From positions 8,625,620 to 8,689,619 of the forward strand of contig NC_058154.1 of assembly GCF_011075055.1 (NCBI RefSeq): 64,000 nt of DNA, read 5' to 3'. The notes under the pieces are model-generated. The model was not told the DNA's origin. It did no database searches and saw only the letters and a list, made by a program, of their open reading frames with translations. Shown here piece after piece: positions 1-12,742 of the stretch (its first letter is position 1; every line of letters begins with the position of its first letter). Source of the DNA: Mangifera indica (lineage: Eukaryota; Streptophyta; Magnoliopsida; Sapindales; Anacardiaceae). Made by a program: the position numbers and the translations under genes.

Positions 1-699
1 TCTCCCATGAATTCTTCCTCGTTCAATTCAAGCTAGAGTCAATGTAGGAAAAAGTCAAAGACTCATGCACACTCGTGCATAAGAACTTCACATGCCTGTT
101 CATGATCAAATATGAAGACTCACAAGCAAAGTCTCACGTTTATCATGGTCGTGCAAAGTCAAGGTCAAAGTTAAGCTTGAATGCACGCTCCATGTGTCCT
201 CAACAAAAGGAGTCATGGGGAGGTTCTTTGTGCATGGAACAACCATGTATTGTGAAGAAGTCAAAGCAAAGTCAAATGCATGCCCATTCAAAGGTCATGT
301 ATGCCTGTATTTTGGCCAAATTTCAATCGTTCATGTTCATTATTCACAGCTTTGAAATTTTGAAAGGCTCATGCATATAAAGTGATATACAATCGTGCAT
401 AAGAAATGCACACCTATGCAGGCATTTGGTGAGAAGAAAAATTGATCATTGGAGGTCTAACCAAGGTTTTCATTTAAAAAGAAGATTTTTAGGTCATGCG
501 CGCTTGTGATCATTGAATTTCAAGAGAAATTTGTACCTTACACTGTCAATGGTTACAAATCTCAACCCAACAACTTTTTCAACATATTTTGCTTATAAAT
601 TGGAGTGAATTCAAGTTGGAAAATGTTAAGAACTTTATTGTATCAATCTATAAGCATCTTCTTCTCACAAAGCCTTCTATTCTTCTCTTACTAAACTCA
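1..699 (+). mobile_element. LTR-like retrotransposon fragment (left copy)
   Basis: This stretch matches the sequence from about 21527 to 22225 almost base for base, including repeated CATGCAC/GTGCAT motifs. Homology stops near 699, exactly where the duplicated chitinase segment begins, and the left side runs off the window. The fuller copy at 21.24-22.5 kb begins TGTTGG and ends in a CCTCCTCTAGGATCACA-type tail, as Copia-type LTRs do. The open frame at 75-380 lies inside the repeat and recurs, altered, in the other copy, so it is not treated as a gene. Confidence 0.55.
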
Positions 700-744
700 T
701 TTACTTCAATGATTAATTATTATATAATTGAGTGATTATTAAAA

Positions 745-930
745 TAAGATTTTGTAAAGAACAATATTATGTGTATACACTTTTAGTATACAATTTAAGT
801 ATACAAATTATGTGTCATCATGTGATTAGATATTACTTTATCTTTAATTCAAAATCATCTAATTATATAACAACACATCATCGATATACTCAAACTGTGT
901 ATAAAAAATATATACACATAATTTTATTAT
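745..930. mobile_element. MITE, TGTATAC family (copy in duplicated segment)
   Basis: This is an inverted-repeat unit of about 180 bp: GTGTATACACTTTTAGTATAC at one side and a reversed ACTGTGTAT...ATATACACAT at the other, with a central TAGATATTACTTTATC block. Very similar units occur near 9970-10130, 10270-10400, 10560-10710, 20500-20650, 29070-29230, 33225-33370 and 38870-39030. There is no coding capacity. It is a short non-autonomous element; its superfamily is not determined here. Confidence 0.6.
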
Positions 931-940
931 TTTGTAAATG

Positions 941-1083
941 TTGACAGGTAAACAATTTAGCAGAGTTTACCCAACCTTGACCAATTATTGATCGATGTTG
1001 ATCAACTGTTGGAAAACGTTGACATTTTTTTGGCATTGATCACATTTGACAATGGTTGACCACCATTGAACCATTTTGGTCAA
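941..1083. promoter_or_regulatory. Cluster of W-box cores (TTGAC)
   Basis: TTGAC or its complement occurs at 941, 977 (TTGACC), 1019, 1046, 1056 (TTGACC) and 1078 (GGTCAA), with another GGTCAA near 1186. WRKY factors bind (T)TGAC(C/T) elements in plant defence promoters. The cluster lies about 0.8-0.9 kb downstream of the chitinase stop codon and is partly kept in copy 2 (10729, 10771, 10808, 10819). Binding is inferred only. Confidence 0.4.
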
Positions 1084-1880
1084 CAGGTAAATCATAATGA
1101 ATCTTGGTTAAAAACCTTGTTAAGATGCTTAAAAGATTTAAAAATAATTTAATTTATTAAAATTAGGGTTACATTTTTTGTCCAGGGTCAACATTTGATA
1201 GTAATTAATTGGATGATCTTAGCGTAACAGCACAATAATGATGTGATACCACTTTATCACACAAGTTTTTCTTTTAGTTGAGACGTAATTTAGTTTGATT
1301 AAATATATAATAATAATGTTGAAAAAACATGTTTATTCTGTAAATTCCAAATATTGTAAATAAACATACCCATATTGTGACTTTGCGTTCGAGATGCATT
1401 CCGAAATGTAGTTTCAATTAATTATTTTTCACAACACGATTTGCTCTACGTACTTAATTTGGATTCTCTGTGAAATCTTAGCGTATTTGAGAGAGCATTT
1501 TCTCTCTGTAATTTTTTGCAACAGTTTTGGAACATTAAATATGTGTCTAACTATCGAACAATTACTTCCTCAACTGCCTATTGCCAGTGACGGACCCAAA
1601 CTCAATAAATAATAATAATATATATTTGCAGGGAGTATTAATTTAAATATTAATGGTGATATATTATTATAATTAAGAAGAAAAAAAACTAAACATATAT
1701 AATGAAGAAACAAATTTTATTGTATTATTCATCGTTCTTTCATTTATTTCATTCCAGTGACATAAAATTCCCTCAGATTATTACTCAAACAAGTTGTTTA
1801 ATAAAACAACTTTTTATGACATTATTTCATCGCCAAGCTTAGAACAATTCACTCCAAAGGCTCCGAAGAATATTAAGAAT

Positions 1881-3234
1881 CTAGCATGATAGATTCTGGC
1901 CAGGATCCACACCAAATTTGCTGCAATAATCTTTGTAATATCCAATACGAGCGTTAACTTTATCAGGCTGCTTGCCACCACATTCAAGAGCGCCATTAAT
2001 TTTCTGAATGGTTGCCCCAAAGCCTTGGTTCACAACTGAGTGAACATTGTTCATCCAGAACCACAAGGAAGCCTTGAAGGAGACAGCAGGATCGTTGGAC
2101 ACTGTTTCTGGGGCATTGAGTCCGTCGAACCCCACGTCTTTTCCACAGGCTCCATAGTTGTAGTTCCAGGTTAGCTGCAGAGGTCCTCGGCCGTAGTACT
2201 TCTTTCCGGCGACACAGGGGTATTGCGTGTATGATGGGTCACAATAGTCGTTTGACTTGTCGATCTCTTCAGTGTAGCATAAATCTGCAAAATGAAGTAG
2301 TGTTTTTTTTTATTATTAGCTACCTTTCTTAGAAGATTTCCTGTCGAGGCTAACATTACTTACAATTGAATATTTTAGAAAAGTAGTCTCTCTTATGCAA
2401 ATAATCTTAGTACCATTCATTGAGAATTTAGAATTTGTCATTGATAAATATAATATAGTTTTTATAATTAAAAGTTGTCATTCATTGAGAATTTAGAAAC
2501 AGAAGAGCAATCACTCTTATACAGATAATCTTAGCACCATTATAGATTCACAATGTTATAAATTCAAATTACGTGATATTTCAAGTAATCATATTAAAAG
2601 TTTTAATTAAGTATTTTATAACCTATGCATAAATATAAAATTATGATTGAGTAGTTTATTTATTTTATTGAACTTATACAAAATAAATCTTACAACCTTC
2701 CCTTTTCCATGGCTACAAACTTGTTCGCTTAGCTAATGTTATTATTAATATCGATATGTTACGCTGAAAAATAGATTGATGCAAGTAAAAGAGAGATAAA
2801 ATCAACTTACGTCCAGTTTCATGAGTAACATGAGCAAAAAAGGCAGCAATCTCACGTTTGGATTCATCAGCAGAGCCTGATCCAAACTGGGGAAACGAAT
2901 TGGCAGCATTGAGAAATCCATCTCTTGTATAGAAGGTCTTTCCAACACAGCTTGCATCAGCTTGATTCTTTATCCCATCAAAGAAATCAGCTGTAACAAT
3001 ACTGGCAACACTACCACCACCGCTTGGTGTGGGAGATGGCGTTGTGCTACAAGGACCCTCTCTACACCCTTTGCCACAGTAGGCCTCGCCAGTGCCACAG
3101 TAACCAAACTCACTGCAACACAGGTTTGCAGCACAGCCACAGTTTTGAGACATCACATTTTTGGGAATAATGGCCAAGGCAAATATGCCCAGCAGAGCAA
3201 GTGTAAGCAAATCTTTTCTCATGTTGAGAGCCAT
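1881..3234 (-). CDS. Class IV chitinase (hevein domain + GH19), copy 1
   Basis: This is a secreted endochitinase that would cleave beta-1,4-GlcNAc chains of fungal walls. Exon 1 is 3234-2811 and exon 2 is 2284-1881. The intron has GTAAGT and TTTTGCAG ends, and the joined CDS is 828 nt (275 aa), normal for class IV. Residues 1-29 form a signal peptide. Residues 30-62 are a hevein-type chitin-binding domain with eight cysteines (C32, 34, 39, 40, 46, 53, 57, 62), followed by a Ser/Pro/Gly hinge. The GH19 domain begins near residue 78, with the HETG motif (E139 as general acid) at the end of exon 1 and a YTEE motif (E147/E148) just after the junction. The intron splits codon H142. Copy 1 has D154 and V192 where copy 2 has A154 and E192. 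The start is the first ATG, 74-79 nt from a TATA box. The gene looks functional and defence-related. Confidence 0.93.
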
Positions 3235-3307
3235 GAGGTCTGAGTGATGATTGAGAAGGAGAGAAAGGATTGTTGATGGGTGAAAAATTAGCAGAGATAG
3301 GTGGCTC

Positions 3308-3313
3308 TTTATA
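3308..3313 (-). promoter_or_regulatory. TATA box of chitinase copy 1
   Basis: Read on the minus strand the motif is CTATAAAGAG, 74-79 nt upstream of the ATG at 3234. Copy 2 has TATAAATA at the equivalent place. The spacing fits a transcription start about 45 nt before the ATG. Confidence 0.6.
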
Positions 3314-3319
3314 GAGTTC

Positions 3320-4958
3320 TGGAGGGAGTTTGCGGGTCAGAAATGGCGATAGACTTGTCAAGAAAACATTAAAAATTAGGGATGCGTTGTCATGGATGTT
3401 GATCTTTGATATAATCATGTTGAAAAGTCTTGATGAATATCCACGATTCGTCCTCGATTAGTGGCGTAAAATTGCTGCACAGCCATCAAAGATCCTATAG
3501 ATAAGCTCTATGCTCTTTTATTTATTTCAATTCATGTCAGATTGTGTTAAATTGTGTTAAGTTTTGAGTTAGAGTTGAAAATTTTTAATATAATTTTAAT
3601 TTAAATGGAGTTAAAATTAAGAATTTTAATATAAAATTTAAATTAATATAATATAAATATAATTCGATAACATGAATGTAAAATCTAATTTTTAACAAAA
3701 ATAAGTTTGTATTTACATGCTTAAATACAAAACTCACAAATAATAAATTATTGTTTAAAATTAAACTAAGTTAATACGTGCAAGTCAAGAGGAAGATTTC
3801 AGGGCTACTGGAACAGTGGAAAAGTCAATACGCAGACTCCCTGAACGTTTTATTTAAGAAATTGGTGCAAAGAGAGTCAACAATTCTACATACATTGAAT
3901 ACGCTCCTACATAATTAAATACACTCACCGTTAATTATATTCACCTGCCAGAAAATTTAACTCTTTTATGGAGAAATTATATTATAAATATATAGTGTCC
4001 CATTATTTTTTAAATAATCAAAGATCCTATTCATATTTATTAGGTAGATAAATTTGAAATATAATGATTATTTTTCTTAGTAACCATTCAATCTTTGTGT
4101 GGTCAGAGTCTTGAATTGTTTCTAGAACTCTAAAAATCATATACATATTCAAAGTACTTTGGAAAGTCTAACGGAATACCTTAACTTCATTATGAAATTG
4201 ACTTTCTTAAATGGCCATTCGATCAAAAAGTTTATGACTATGAGATCAGAGTCGACAATTGTCTCTAATCTGTAACAAGCAATATCCGTATGTAACTTTG
4301 ATTCCTTCAAAAATGTGGCTTTAATTAAGGGACCATTCTTGTAAGAAACTTGAGAGTCAAGTCTTCGTCGGCCAATTCTAGTTTTAATTTCTTCCGTCTT
4401 TTGGGAGGTGCCAAATTAACTATGTTTCGTGTGAAAAATGTGATTGATCAATAATATTATTAGTGGATATTAAAAATAATAAGGGATAGATATCTTGAGC
4501 ATATACTAATAAATATTCTTTATACCTTTTATCAATGAAGGGGTAGAGATGATAATAGGGCACTATATTGAGTTAATTTTGATGTAACTAACGAGACCCA
4601 TTATAGGTCATGACAAGGTTTGTCATTTGATAGGTTTTTGTATTAGACTAACTTGATAAAAACTCAAGGCTCAAGGTATGATGCAAAGGCTAGGCCATGC
4701 CCTCGAGTTAATAGATCAAGTTGCAAAGTCTTATAGGTTGGTCTAAAAAAATGAATTTTTATTTTTCAATTAAGTAAAATTAATTTATAATTTTTTTGGA
4801 CCACTACAGTATCAAGTCATATCGAATTAGTTAATCCATCCAAAAAAATTAGTTTAATAGTATCGAGTACGATTAAGCCACCCTGTAAGTTTTATCTCAT
4901 GGTTAGGGACACAACCTACTAAGCCTGCAAGCCTAACATTACTTGTTTTCTTTTTTTT
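3320..4958 (-). promoter_or_regulatory. Upstream region of chitinase copy 1
   Basis: This non-coding sequence is shared with copy 2 (15540-17195). It contains scattered TTGAC cores (for example complement of GTCAA near 3356) but no convincing further gene. A frame that is open in copy 2 (16419-16661) is shifted here by a few extra bases near 4355. The last 500 bp belong to a repeat that is tandemly doubled in copy 2. Confidence 0.5.
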
Positions 4959-4965
4959 GGCCAAA

Positions 4966-5475
4966 GGATTATTTCCCACCCAAGGTATACTTTTTCTGCA
5001 CATTCCCACTCGTTAACTTTGAAAAGCCTATTTACCTACTCATGAGCTGTTAAAAAAAACGGATTCAAGAGTAAAATCTTTATTTTATTTGTAATATTAC
5101 AAATAAATTAAAATTTAATCCTCTTTTCCCCCTAACCCCTAAAAATTAACTATTTTTCCCTAGGCCAAGTTTTGAAAAATAGCATTCTCCCCCCCCCCCC
5201 CCCTAGGGTTTAGTTTTCAATCCCTGATACCAAATCCGATATCATCGCCGATGAGGAAGCCTTCCCGATGCACCACCATGCTCCGACGGCCTCTCTTCTC
5301 TCCTCTGGAACGTCGATCGGCCCAGATTTGGCGTTGTGTTCACTTGGAAAGTTGAAGAGCTTCGTCGGGAGATGAAACTCTTCGTCTACCAACATAGGAT
5401 AAGGAAGTTGACTAATTATAGGCGGGTTGATATAATTTGGGCTATTGGAGGAGGTGTTGATGTTAGTGTCATCGT
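4966..5475 (+). mobile_element. Partial MITE with GGCCAAAGGATTATTTCCC terminus
   Basis: The left end resembles the termini at 23162, 47912, 58098 and 58906 (GGCCAAAAG-ACTTATTTCCCACCC type). It is followed by the same kind of AT-rich arm and a C-rich tract. No matching right terminus is visible before the Copia remnant that follows, so this is probably a truncated copy. The short minus frame at 5210-5395 lies inside it and is not recognised. Confidence 0.45.
5189..5203. repeat. Poly-C tract (15 C)
   Basis: A run of 15 cytosines lies in otherwise AT-rich DNA, inside the partial MITE. Other members of this family carry shorter CCCCC runs at related places. Confidence 0.9.
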
Positions 5476-5479
5476 CATT

Positions 5480-6920
5480 TGATCCTTTGAAAGGAAAAAC
5501 TTGTTCATAAAAAAGAACAAGTCGCGATTAGTAGATTTTGGTATCAACAGTGTCAAAACAAAGCTATCCTTTTATAAACCTTACTATAACCAAAGAAAAA
5601 CACAATTTGGAATAGGGAAATAATTTAATTATGGCATATGGATGCAACCAAGGGTAGCATACAAAATAAAAAATTTTAAGTTGCGCATAATTAGATTTTT
5701 CACAAAATAATTTTTGGTACCACAAAAGATGGCCAAGATGATGGGTGGGGAGACAATTGATCATGTAAACGACAACATCGAATGTATAGTCCCAAAATTG
5801 CATAGGCAAATTAGTATGATTTAAGAGAACAAGACCAGTTTCAACAATATGGTGATGTTTTCTATCAGCACAACCATTTTGTTTTGGTGTGTATGGGCAC
5901 GAGCACCATTGGGAAATGCCATGATAAGCAAGATAACATTTCATGGTCTAAAATTCACCACCTTAGTCAGACTAAAAACTTTTAATAGGGCAACCAAAAT
6001 ATTTTTCAACAATGCAACAAAATTTAATGAAACAATTGAAGACCTCAAATTTGCACTTAATAAAAAATATCCATGAATATTTGCTGAAATGATCAGTAAA
6101 AACAAAAAGGCATAATAACTAGCACCATTTATTGAGGAAACGGGCGTAAGGCCTTAAACGTCTAAACAAATTAATTTTAGAGGAGCAGAAACATTGAAAT
6201 TAAAATAAGGAAATAGTAATCATGAGGATTTGCTAGTGCTACAAGCATGACAACAAGTATGAATATCATTAACAAAATTAATATTGATGTGTCGCAAGGC
6301 ATGCTTAACAGTGGGGATGGAAGCATGTCAAAGACGCGCATGCCAAACAGACATGGTAGAAGAAAAGGCATTGTAACCACCAAAGAAGACTTAAATAGAT
6401 CCAAAGAAAGAGAATATAACCCTTTATTACTCGAGCCTCTATACAGGATCGCTTGATATACCAAATCCTTAATTAGAAAATGGTTAGGAAAAAATTCCAA
6501 AGAAACATGATTAGTACAAGTAAATACTTTAACGAAAAGTAAATTTTGATAGGCAAATAGAATATAGACAATATTTTGAAAAACAATGGTTTAGAATTTA
6601 GAGAAAATGTGTTGGCACTAATATGAGTAATTTGGAGTGTTTTACCATTGCTGATAACAAGTTCTTCCAGCCCTGTGTATTCAAAGTGAATGGCCAAGTT
6701 TCCCATGTCATTGGTCAAGTGATGAGTGATGCCAAAATCAACAACCCATGATTTCAAAGTATCGAAGGATGTGGCGAGGTTGCCACGAGGTCAGGTTGCA
6801 AGTTGATTTAAAGCATGAGTATCTTGTATCCATGGGGAAAGGCACTACTTTGAGACATGTCCGAAACCATGACAATTGTAGCACGTGAGCGGAAAATCAT
6901 GAGAGATGTTGCCATTCAAA
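5480..6920 (-). mobile_element. Decayed Ty1/Copia element (zinc knuckle to integrase)
   Basis: Read on the minus strand, pieces of a Copia polyprotein appear in order. A CCHC knuckle lies near 6880-6840 (CYNCHGFGHVSK, then a stop before the last Cys). A protease region follows near 6757 (WVVDFGITHHLTNDMGNL, with DFG in place of the usual DSG). Then come a gag-pre-integrase (IKDLVYQAILYRGSSNKGLY, WHARL), an integrase start (DVWGLTPVSSINGASYY-like) and the integrase end (YTPKQNGCADRKHHHIVET, 5900-5840). Stops and frameshifts break it throughout. Reverse transcriptase and LTRs were not found here. Confidence 0.85.
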
Positions 6921-7046
6921 AACTAACTCAAAAACTGGTTGGGCAAACCACTCGAAGGACAAGTAGAAGGAATGAAATTTAACAGAAGTTAGTTTGTTAA
7001 GAAGAGATATCGTATGAAGAACCTTGAGGGAGACACTTCATTTATA

Positions 7047-7632
7047 CCTCAACCTTGAAAAGATATCATATGATGACAGGATCGAATTGTACAAACAACC
7101 ATATCATTAACAAGTTAAGAAGTTATATGCTGACACTCAACTAATCGAGCAGTCATGATGTCTTGCTAGAGGCCACTTTTAGTCTGTATTCGGATGGATG
7201 TTGGGTTGGAAGCTCAACACAAATTCAATTACTACCAACTTAGTGGAAAGTCTATAGATTACACATAAAAAAGAGTTGATCGAACTTTAAAGGCATGGGA
7301 TTTTCTAAAATGAATTTAAATTGAATTTGATCTGATTTATATCTTAACCTTGAAGAGATATTAGATGACGAAAAGATCGAATTATACGAGCAACTGTATC
7401 ACTAACAAGTTAAGAAGTCACATGCTGATACTCTACTAATTGAGTAGCTATAATGTCTTACTAGAAGTTGTTTTTGGCTTGCATCTGTATGGATATCAGG
7501 TTGGAAGCTTAACATAAATCTAGTTACTATCGACTTAGTAGAGAGTCTATGGGTTACACACAAAAAGGAGTTGATTAACTCTAGAGATATAAGATTTTTT
7601 GAAATCAATTCGAATTAAATTTGATCTAAATT
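7047..7632. repeat. Two-unit tandem repeat, about 300 bp each
   Basis: Unit 1 (about 7047-7338) and unit 2 (about 7348-7632) share ACCTTGAARAGATAT at the start and AACAAGTTAAGAAGT, GGTTGGAAGCT and TTACACAYAAAAARGAGTTG inside. Both end in TTGAATTTGATCTGA-like sequence. Many substitutions separate them, so the duplication is old. No gene was recognised. Confidence 0.75.
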
Positions 7633-9960
7633 TTGGATTGAAGGTTTTGGGTTTTGAAAAAACTTTTACACCAAAAAGTATACTTTATATTACTTAGGGA
7701 TTAAAAGAAAATAATCTTAAACGGTTAGAATTACATATGAGAAAGTAAAAAATTCAATTGAATTAATCTAATTTAGTAAATCCAAACCAAATCCATAATT
7801 ATATGTGGACTTAAGATCAAATAAATAAAAGTCGAGTAAATAAATATACTTTCTATTAATATATATTTATAATGAAATAAAGCCCACATGGGCCAGGCCC
7901 TCAAGTGTACGTAAGTATATATACAAAGTTTCTCACGAGAACATGACAAGAAAATATAAAACCCATCAAAGGGTGGAGCCCATGCACGTGTGCACATATA
8001 ATTATATATATTCCCATGTAAAGTAATTCTTTACTACAGAGGGGAAGATGAGTGCATCATGGGAAAATCAAGTAAAACCCTAGCCATTTTGTTTCTTCCG
8101 TCTTGACTTTCTCACATGAAAAAGCCGGTGCACTTTACGTGCTTTTTCTTCCCACGGAAGAAAGATCCAGATGCATATTATTTGCATCAAAATACCTAGC
8201 CGCCTTGGTGAAGAAAAGCCACTGCCGTGGCTTTTAATAAATCATGTTGAAATTCTAATAGTGTTTGAGCATGATTTTAGTCTCTAATTCAGTTCATGTT
8301 TTGTGTAGATATCGAGATTTGAACCTACTTTAAATTCTTAGAGCGACTTTATAATTTATCTCATTAATGAAAGTCCAAAAAGACGTTTATATATATATAT
8401 TCTATAAACACCCTATGAGTGTCAATAACATATCTATAAATTAATTATCCTATAAAATTGATCCAAAAAGAGTTCTTATTGTTTGTATATTTATTAATTA
8501 AAAATTTAAACATTATTCCATTGTTCGAAGACCGCAAATTCCCTACAATATCCATGTAATAGGAGCAAGAGTCAAGTCTGTCATAGCAAGTAATTAGAGG
8601 AGGGGTGTCTCGAGGGTAACAGGTGTAATACATTTGGAAGAGTAGCAGAAATTTGGGCGGATGAATTTGTTATAATCATAACTGCTTTGTCGTCAGCCTT
8701 GAAGACAAAAAAACAAGGAACAGGAGTTGTGAAGCCTAGGAAAACTTTGATACCATGTAAAACTTACTGACACTTCAAAACTTTTCATTTACATTAATCT
8801 CCCAATATAACTGTAAGCGGAAATAACATAAATCCAAAGCCATAGAAAAACATACCGGATTTAGAAATTTGAAACTTTGGTGATCTAATACGCTCCTGAT
8901 GAAATCTACAACATACTTTGCTTGATTCACTTTTTTGCTTTCTGTAAAACTTTTTTCAAATGAAAAGAATATTGGAGAAAAAACATTCTGTGATTTTTTT
9001 TTTTTAGTGTAAAAGGTTATATCCCAAATAGAAGGTACGCTTATTTATATTAAAATGAGGAGTGAGTTAACTTCAATAACTGTTAATGGTAAAATTATAA
9101 TTCTCATATATAAGAAGATTAATTTTGTCTTTTAACCCTAATGAATTGGGTCAATCCATCATGGTGGACCAGATCTAATAATAATCGTTACACATATGGG
9201 TCATATATTCTTTGATGAGATACAGTAAACTATATATGGTTAGATGAGATACAATATAATATGTGGTCAAGATATGAGTTGTACAATATACAACAGAATA
9301 TATGATGTTATATATGTCTGTGTGAGTTGGCATGAGTTGTTCATATCAAAATCCATTTACCTGGTGCGATTAAAGTCTCTTCAAACTCATATAAGAAATA
9401 TGTCTCATGATCTACTTAGACAAGCATACTTGCCAATATACCATTAAAATGCACGAGATGAACAAAGTAAAAAAGAAAGTGGTATATAGTTGCAATATTA
9501 AACAAAAAAGAATCTAACTTAAACCAGAACTTTTAGAAAAAAAAAAAAGAATATTCAGGTTACAAAATTAAGAAACAAGTAGTTTATATATCCATATTAG
9601 GTTAATAGCAAGCTGACACTTGCATATATCAAAATGGTACGCTTTTCCCATCATAACAAAATCGCATATGAACAAAAAGTAATGCCATGTGTTAGATAAG
9701 ATTTATATTCAAAATATGATCACATTGTACAATATATGTGTTCAATCTTTTAAGAACAAACAAAAACTAGTGTGATCACACATGTTCATGGTTAGCCAAA
9801 AATATCTACACAAATCAAATGTTTTATCCCATTTAGTGGTTGAAATTCATTTGGGAATTTATAAATGTTAGATAACGATCATCTAGGGGAGAACGATGGG
9901 TGTGATAGAGACGAGAGAGAAAAAAAATGAATATAAGTCATATTTACTTATGAAATAAAA
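7633..9960. other. AT-rich intergenic DNA, no gene seen
   Basis: There is no frame with a recognisable domain. Short TA tracts occur (near 8387). Small frames on both strands are short and AT-biased. One stretch near 8730-8900 has the feel of a degraded exon, but no family can be named. Confidence 0.5.
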
Positions 9961-10400
9961 CTATACATACAAATAATTTGTAAAATTTTGTGTACAAATA
10001 ATAACATATCACTATATAATTTATTATTATTTTGTTTTTAATTTAAAAATATTCAGTCACATAATAATATATTATTATTTATAAATAAAATTATATATAT
10101 TATTTGTATGCATATCACTATTCTTACTTATAAGAATTGACAAGAAAATAGAAATGAGATTATTAATTCTCTTGTTTACTTATTGAAAATGAATAAAGAA
10201 TTAGAGTTTTCTGGATAATCAATTTCATGAAAACATGGATAAAGAATTTCTCAATTTTTTTTAGTAACATTGTTTGCATAAACAATGTGTACAAAATATT
10301 ACATATCATCATATAACTGAATATTATTTTTTTCTCTAATTTAAAATCGTATAGTGGTATTTCATCATTTGTGCATAGATTTGTATTCATTGTTTATCCA
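9960..10400. mobile_element. Two adjacent MITE copies, TGTATAC family
   Basis: Two units near 9970-10130 and 10270-10400 share the core with other copies: ATATCACTATATAATTTATTA, AATTTAAAAAT, then a mirrored CATAATAATATATTA, or the CATCATTTGTGCATAG arm. They are AT-rich and non-coding. Confidence 0.5.
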
Positions 10401-11294
10401 CATAGATTTTTTTTTTTTTAATGAAACACTAATTCATGGGGTAGGGAATTAAATGAAATTACTTCATTGACCCTATTTTGATTATTTTTTTTTATTTAAA
10501 TTTTTCTTTACTTCAATGGTTAATTATTATATAATTTAGTGATTATTAAAATAGGATTTTGTAAAGAACAATGTTATGTGTATATATTTTTGGTATACAA
10601 TTTGAGTATACAAATTATGTGTCATCATGTGATTAGATATTACTTTATCTTTAATTCAAAATCATCTAATTATATAGTAACACTTCATCTATGTACTTAA
10701 CCTATGAGTGAAAAATATGTACCCAACCTTGACTAATTATTGATCGATGTTGATCAACTGTTGGAAAACATTGACATTTTTTTGGTATTAATCACATTTG
10801 ATCATGGTTGACCACCATTGACCCATTTTGGTCAGCAGGTAAATCATAATGAATCCTGGTTAAAAACCTTTTTAAGATGCTTAAAAGATTTAAAAATAAT
10901 TTAATTTATTAAGATTAGGGTTACATTTTTTGTCCAGTGTCAACATTTGATACTAATTAATTGGATGAGAACAATAATGATGTGATACCACTTTATCACA
11001 CAAGTTTCTCTTTTAGTTGAGATGTAATTTAGTTTAATTAAATATATATAATAATAATAATGTTGAAAAAACATGTTTATTCTGTAAATTCCAAATATTG
11101 TAAATAAACATACCCATATTGTGATTTTGTGTTCAAGATGCAATCCGAAATGAAGTTTTAATTAATTATTTTTCACAACACGATTTGCCATACGTACTTA
11201 GTGTGGATTCTCTGTGAAATCTTAGCGTATTTCAGAGAGCACTTTTTCTCTGTAATTTTTTGCGTTATGTATTATAGGTATAGAGAAGAAAATG

Positions 11295-12190
11295 GGGATA
11301 TTAATTAAAATAGGCACTCACTTTTTCGCTTAAACGTTTTTCGGCAGCAATTCATACGTTTTATCTTTTTAAGCAAATTGAATTTTTCATTCCAAAAATA
11401 CCCTCATTTAATTTTTTAACGTTTACCGTAGTATTTCGCGGATTAATTACTTACGTTTAACTATACACATTAAGATTTATGTGTAATGAATAAAATCTAT
11501 AGATTGAAAAACATATATACTACAAATTGAATAAAATCTATAGATTGAAAATGTTAATCTATGAATAAAATTGAAAAACACACTGAAAATCTATAGATTG
11601 AATAAAATTTATGAATAAAATCTACAAATTTTATAAAATTTATTTTATAAAATCTATAAATTTATAAAATAATTAAATTTAAAATTGATTGATATATATG
11701 AAAAATAATGGATATATCGAAAACGGTACATTTTTCTTAAAACGGTGCGTTTTCTCAAAAGGGGTGCAGGAAAGTGTTAAGGGGTGCGGGAAGGGAATGA
11801 AAATACAAACGAGTGTATGAAAATACAAATGGGTGCGTGAAAATGTAAAAGGTGCGTGAAAATACAAATGGGTGCATGAAAATACAAAACAAGTGCATAA
11901 AAATATAAACGGATACTTGAAAATGTGAAAGAGTGCGTGAAAATACAAACGGGTGTGTAAAAATGTGAAAGGATGCATGAAAATATAAACGGATGTGTGA
12001 AAATGTGAAGGGGTGCGTAAAAATACAAATGGATGCGTGAAAATGTGAAGGAGTGTGGGAATTGACTAAAGGGTGCGGAAATTTATTAAAGGGTGCGGGA
12101 ATTTACTAAAGGGTGCGGGAAATGTGTAAGGGGTGAGGGAAATTGCACCCCTCCACGCACCCCTTTATATTATATAAAGGGGTGCAGTAA

Positions 12191-12269
<79 letters not shown>

Positions 12270-12695
12270 TAATAATATATATATATATTATATTAATAAT
12301 ATATATTTTTTATATTTCATGCACCTGCATCCATTCCCGCACCCCTTCTCGCACCCCTTCCCGCACCCTTTAGTCAATTCTTGTACTCTTTCAGAAATTG
12401 TCGTACCCTTTCAGTAATTACTGCACTCTTTTGATAATTGCTTAACGGGTGCGACAATTTCTGAAAAGGTGTGAAAATTGACTAAAGGGTGCGGGAAGAG
12501 GTGCTAGTCTATGAAAGGGTGCGAGTGTGTGAAGAGGTACGGGAATGGGTGGGGGTGCATAGAATATAAAAAATATATATTATATTAATAATATATATAT
12601 ATATATATATAGATATTATTAATATAATATAAATAATATATATATTATATTATATATATTATTAATATAATATATATTATTATATTATATTAATA

Positions 12696-12742
<47 letters not shown>

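Larger units (their letters stand above)
700..4958. repeat. Duplicated chitinase segment, copy 1
   Basis: Homology with the second copy starts at TTTACTTCAATG (about 699 here, about 10508 there). It runs through the 3' flank, the chitinase gene, its promoter and about 1.7 kb of upstream DNA, ending near 4958 (about 17195 in copy 2). The order and orientation are the same. Copy 2 is longer because it carries the foldback element at 11295-13697. Copy 1 lacks about 31 bp around that insertion site (near 1530), flanked by GC/GC. The chitinase introns also differ by a replaced block. Confidence 0.85.

Noticed and set aside
75..380. 101-codon frame at the left edge
   Set aside because: It is inside the LTR-like repeat, and the second copy (21674-21904) is changed and shortened, so it is not kept as a protein.
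2171..2356. Minus frame overlapping chitinase exon 2 edge
   Set aside because: Shadow of the real exon and intron in another frame.
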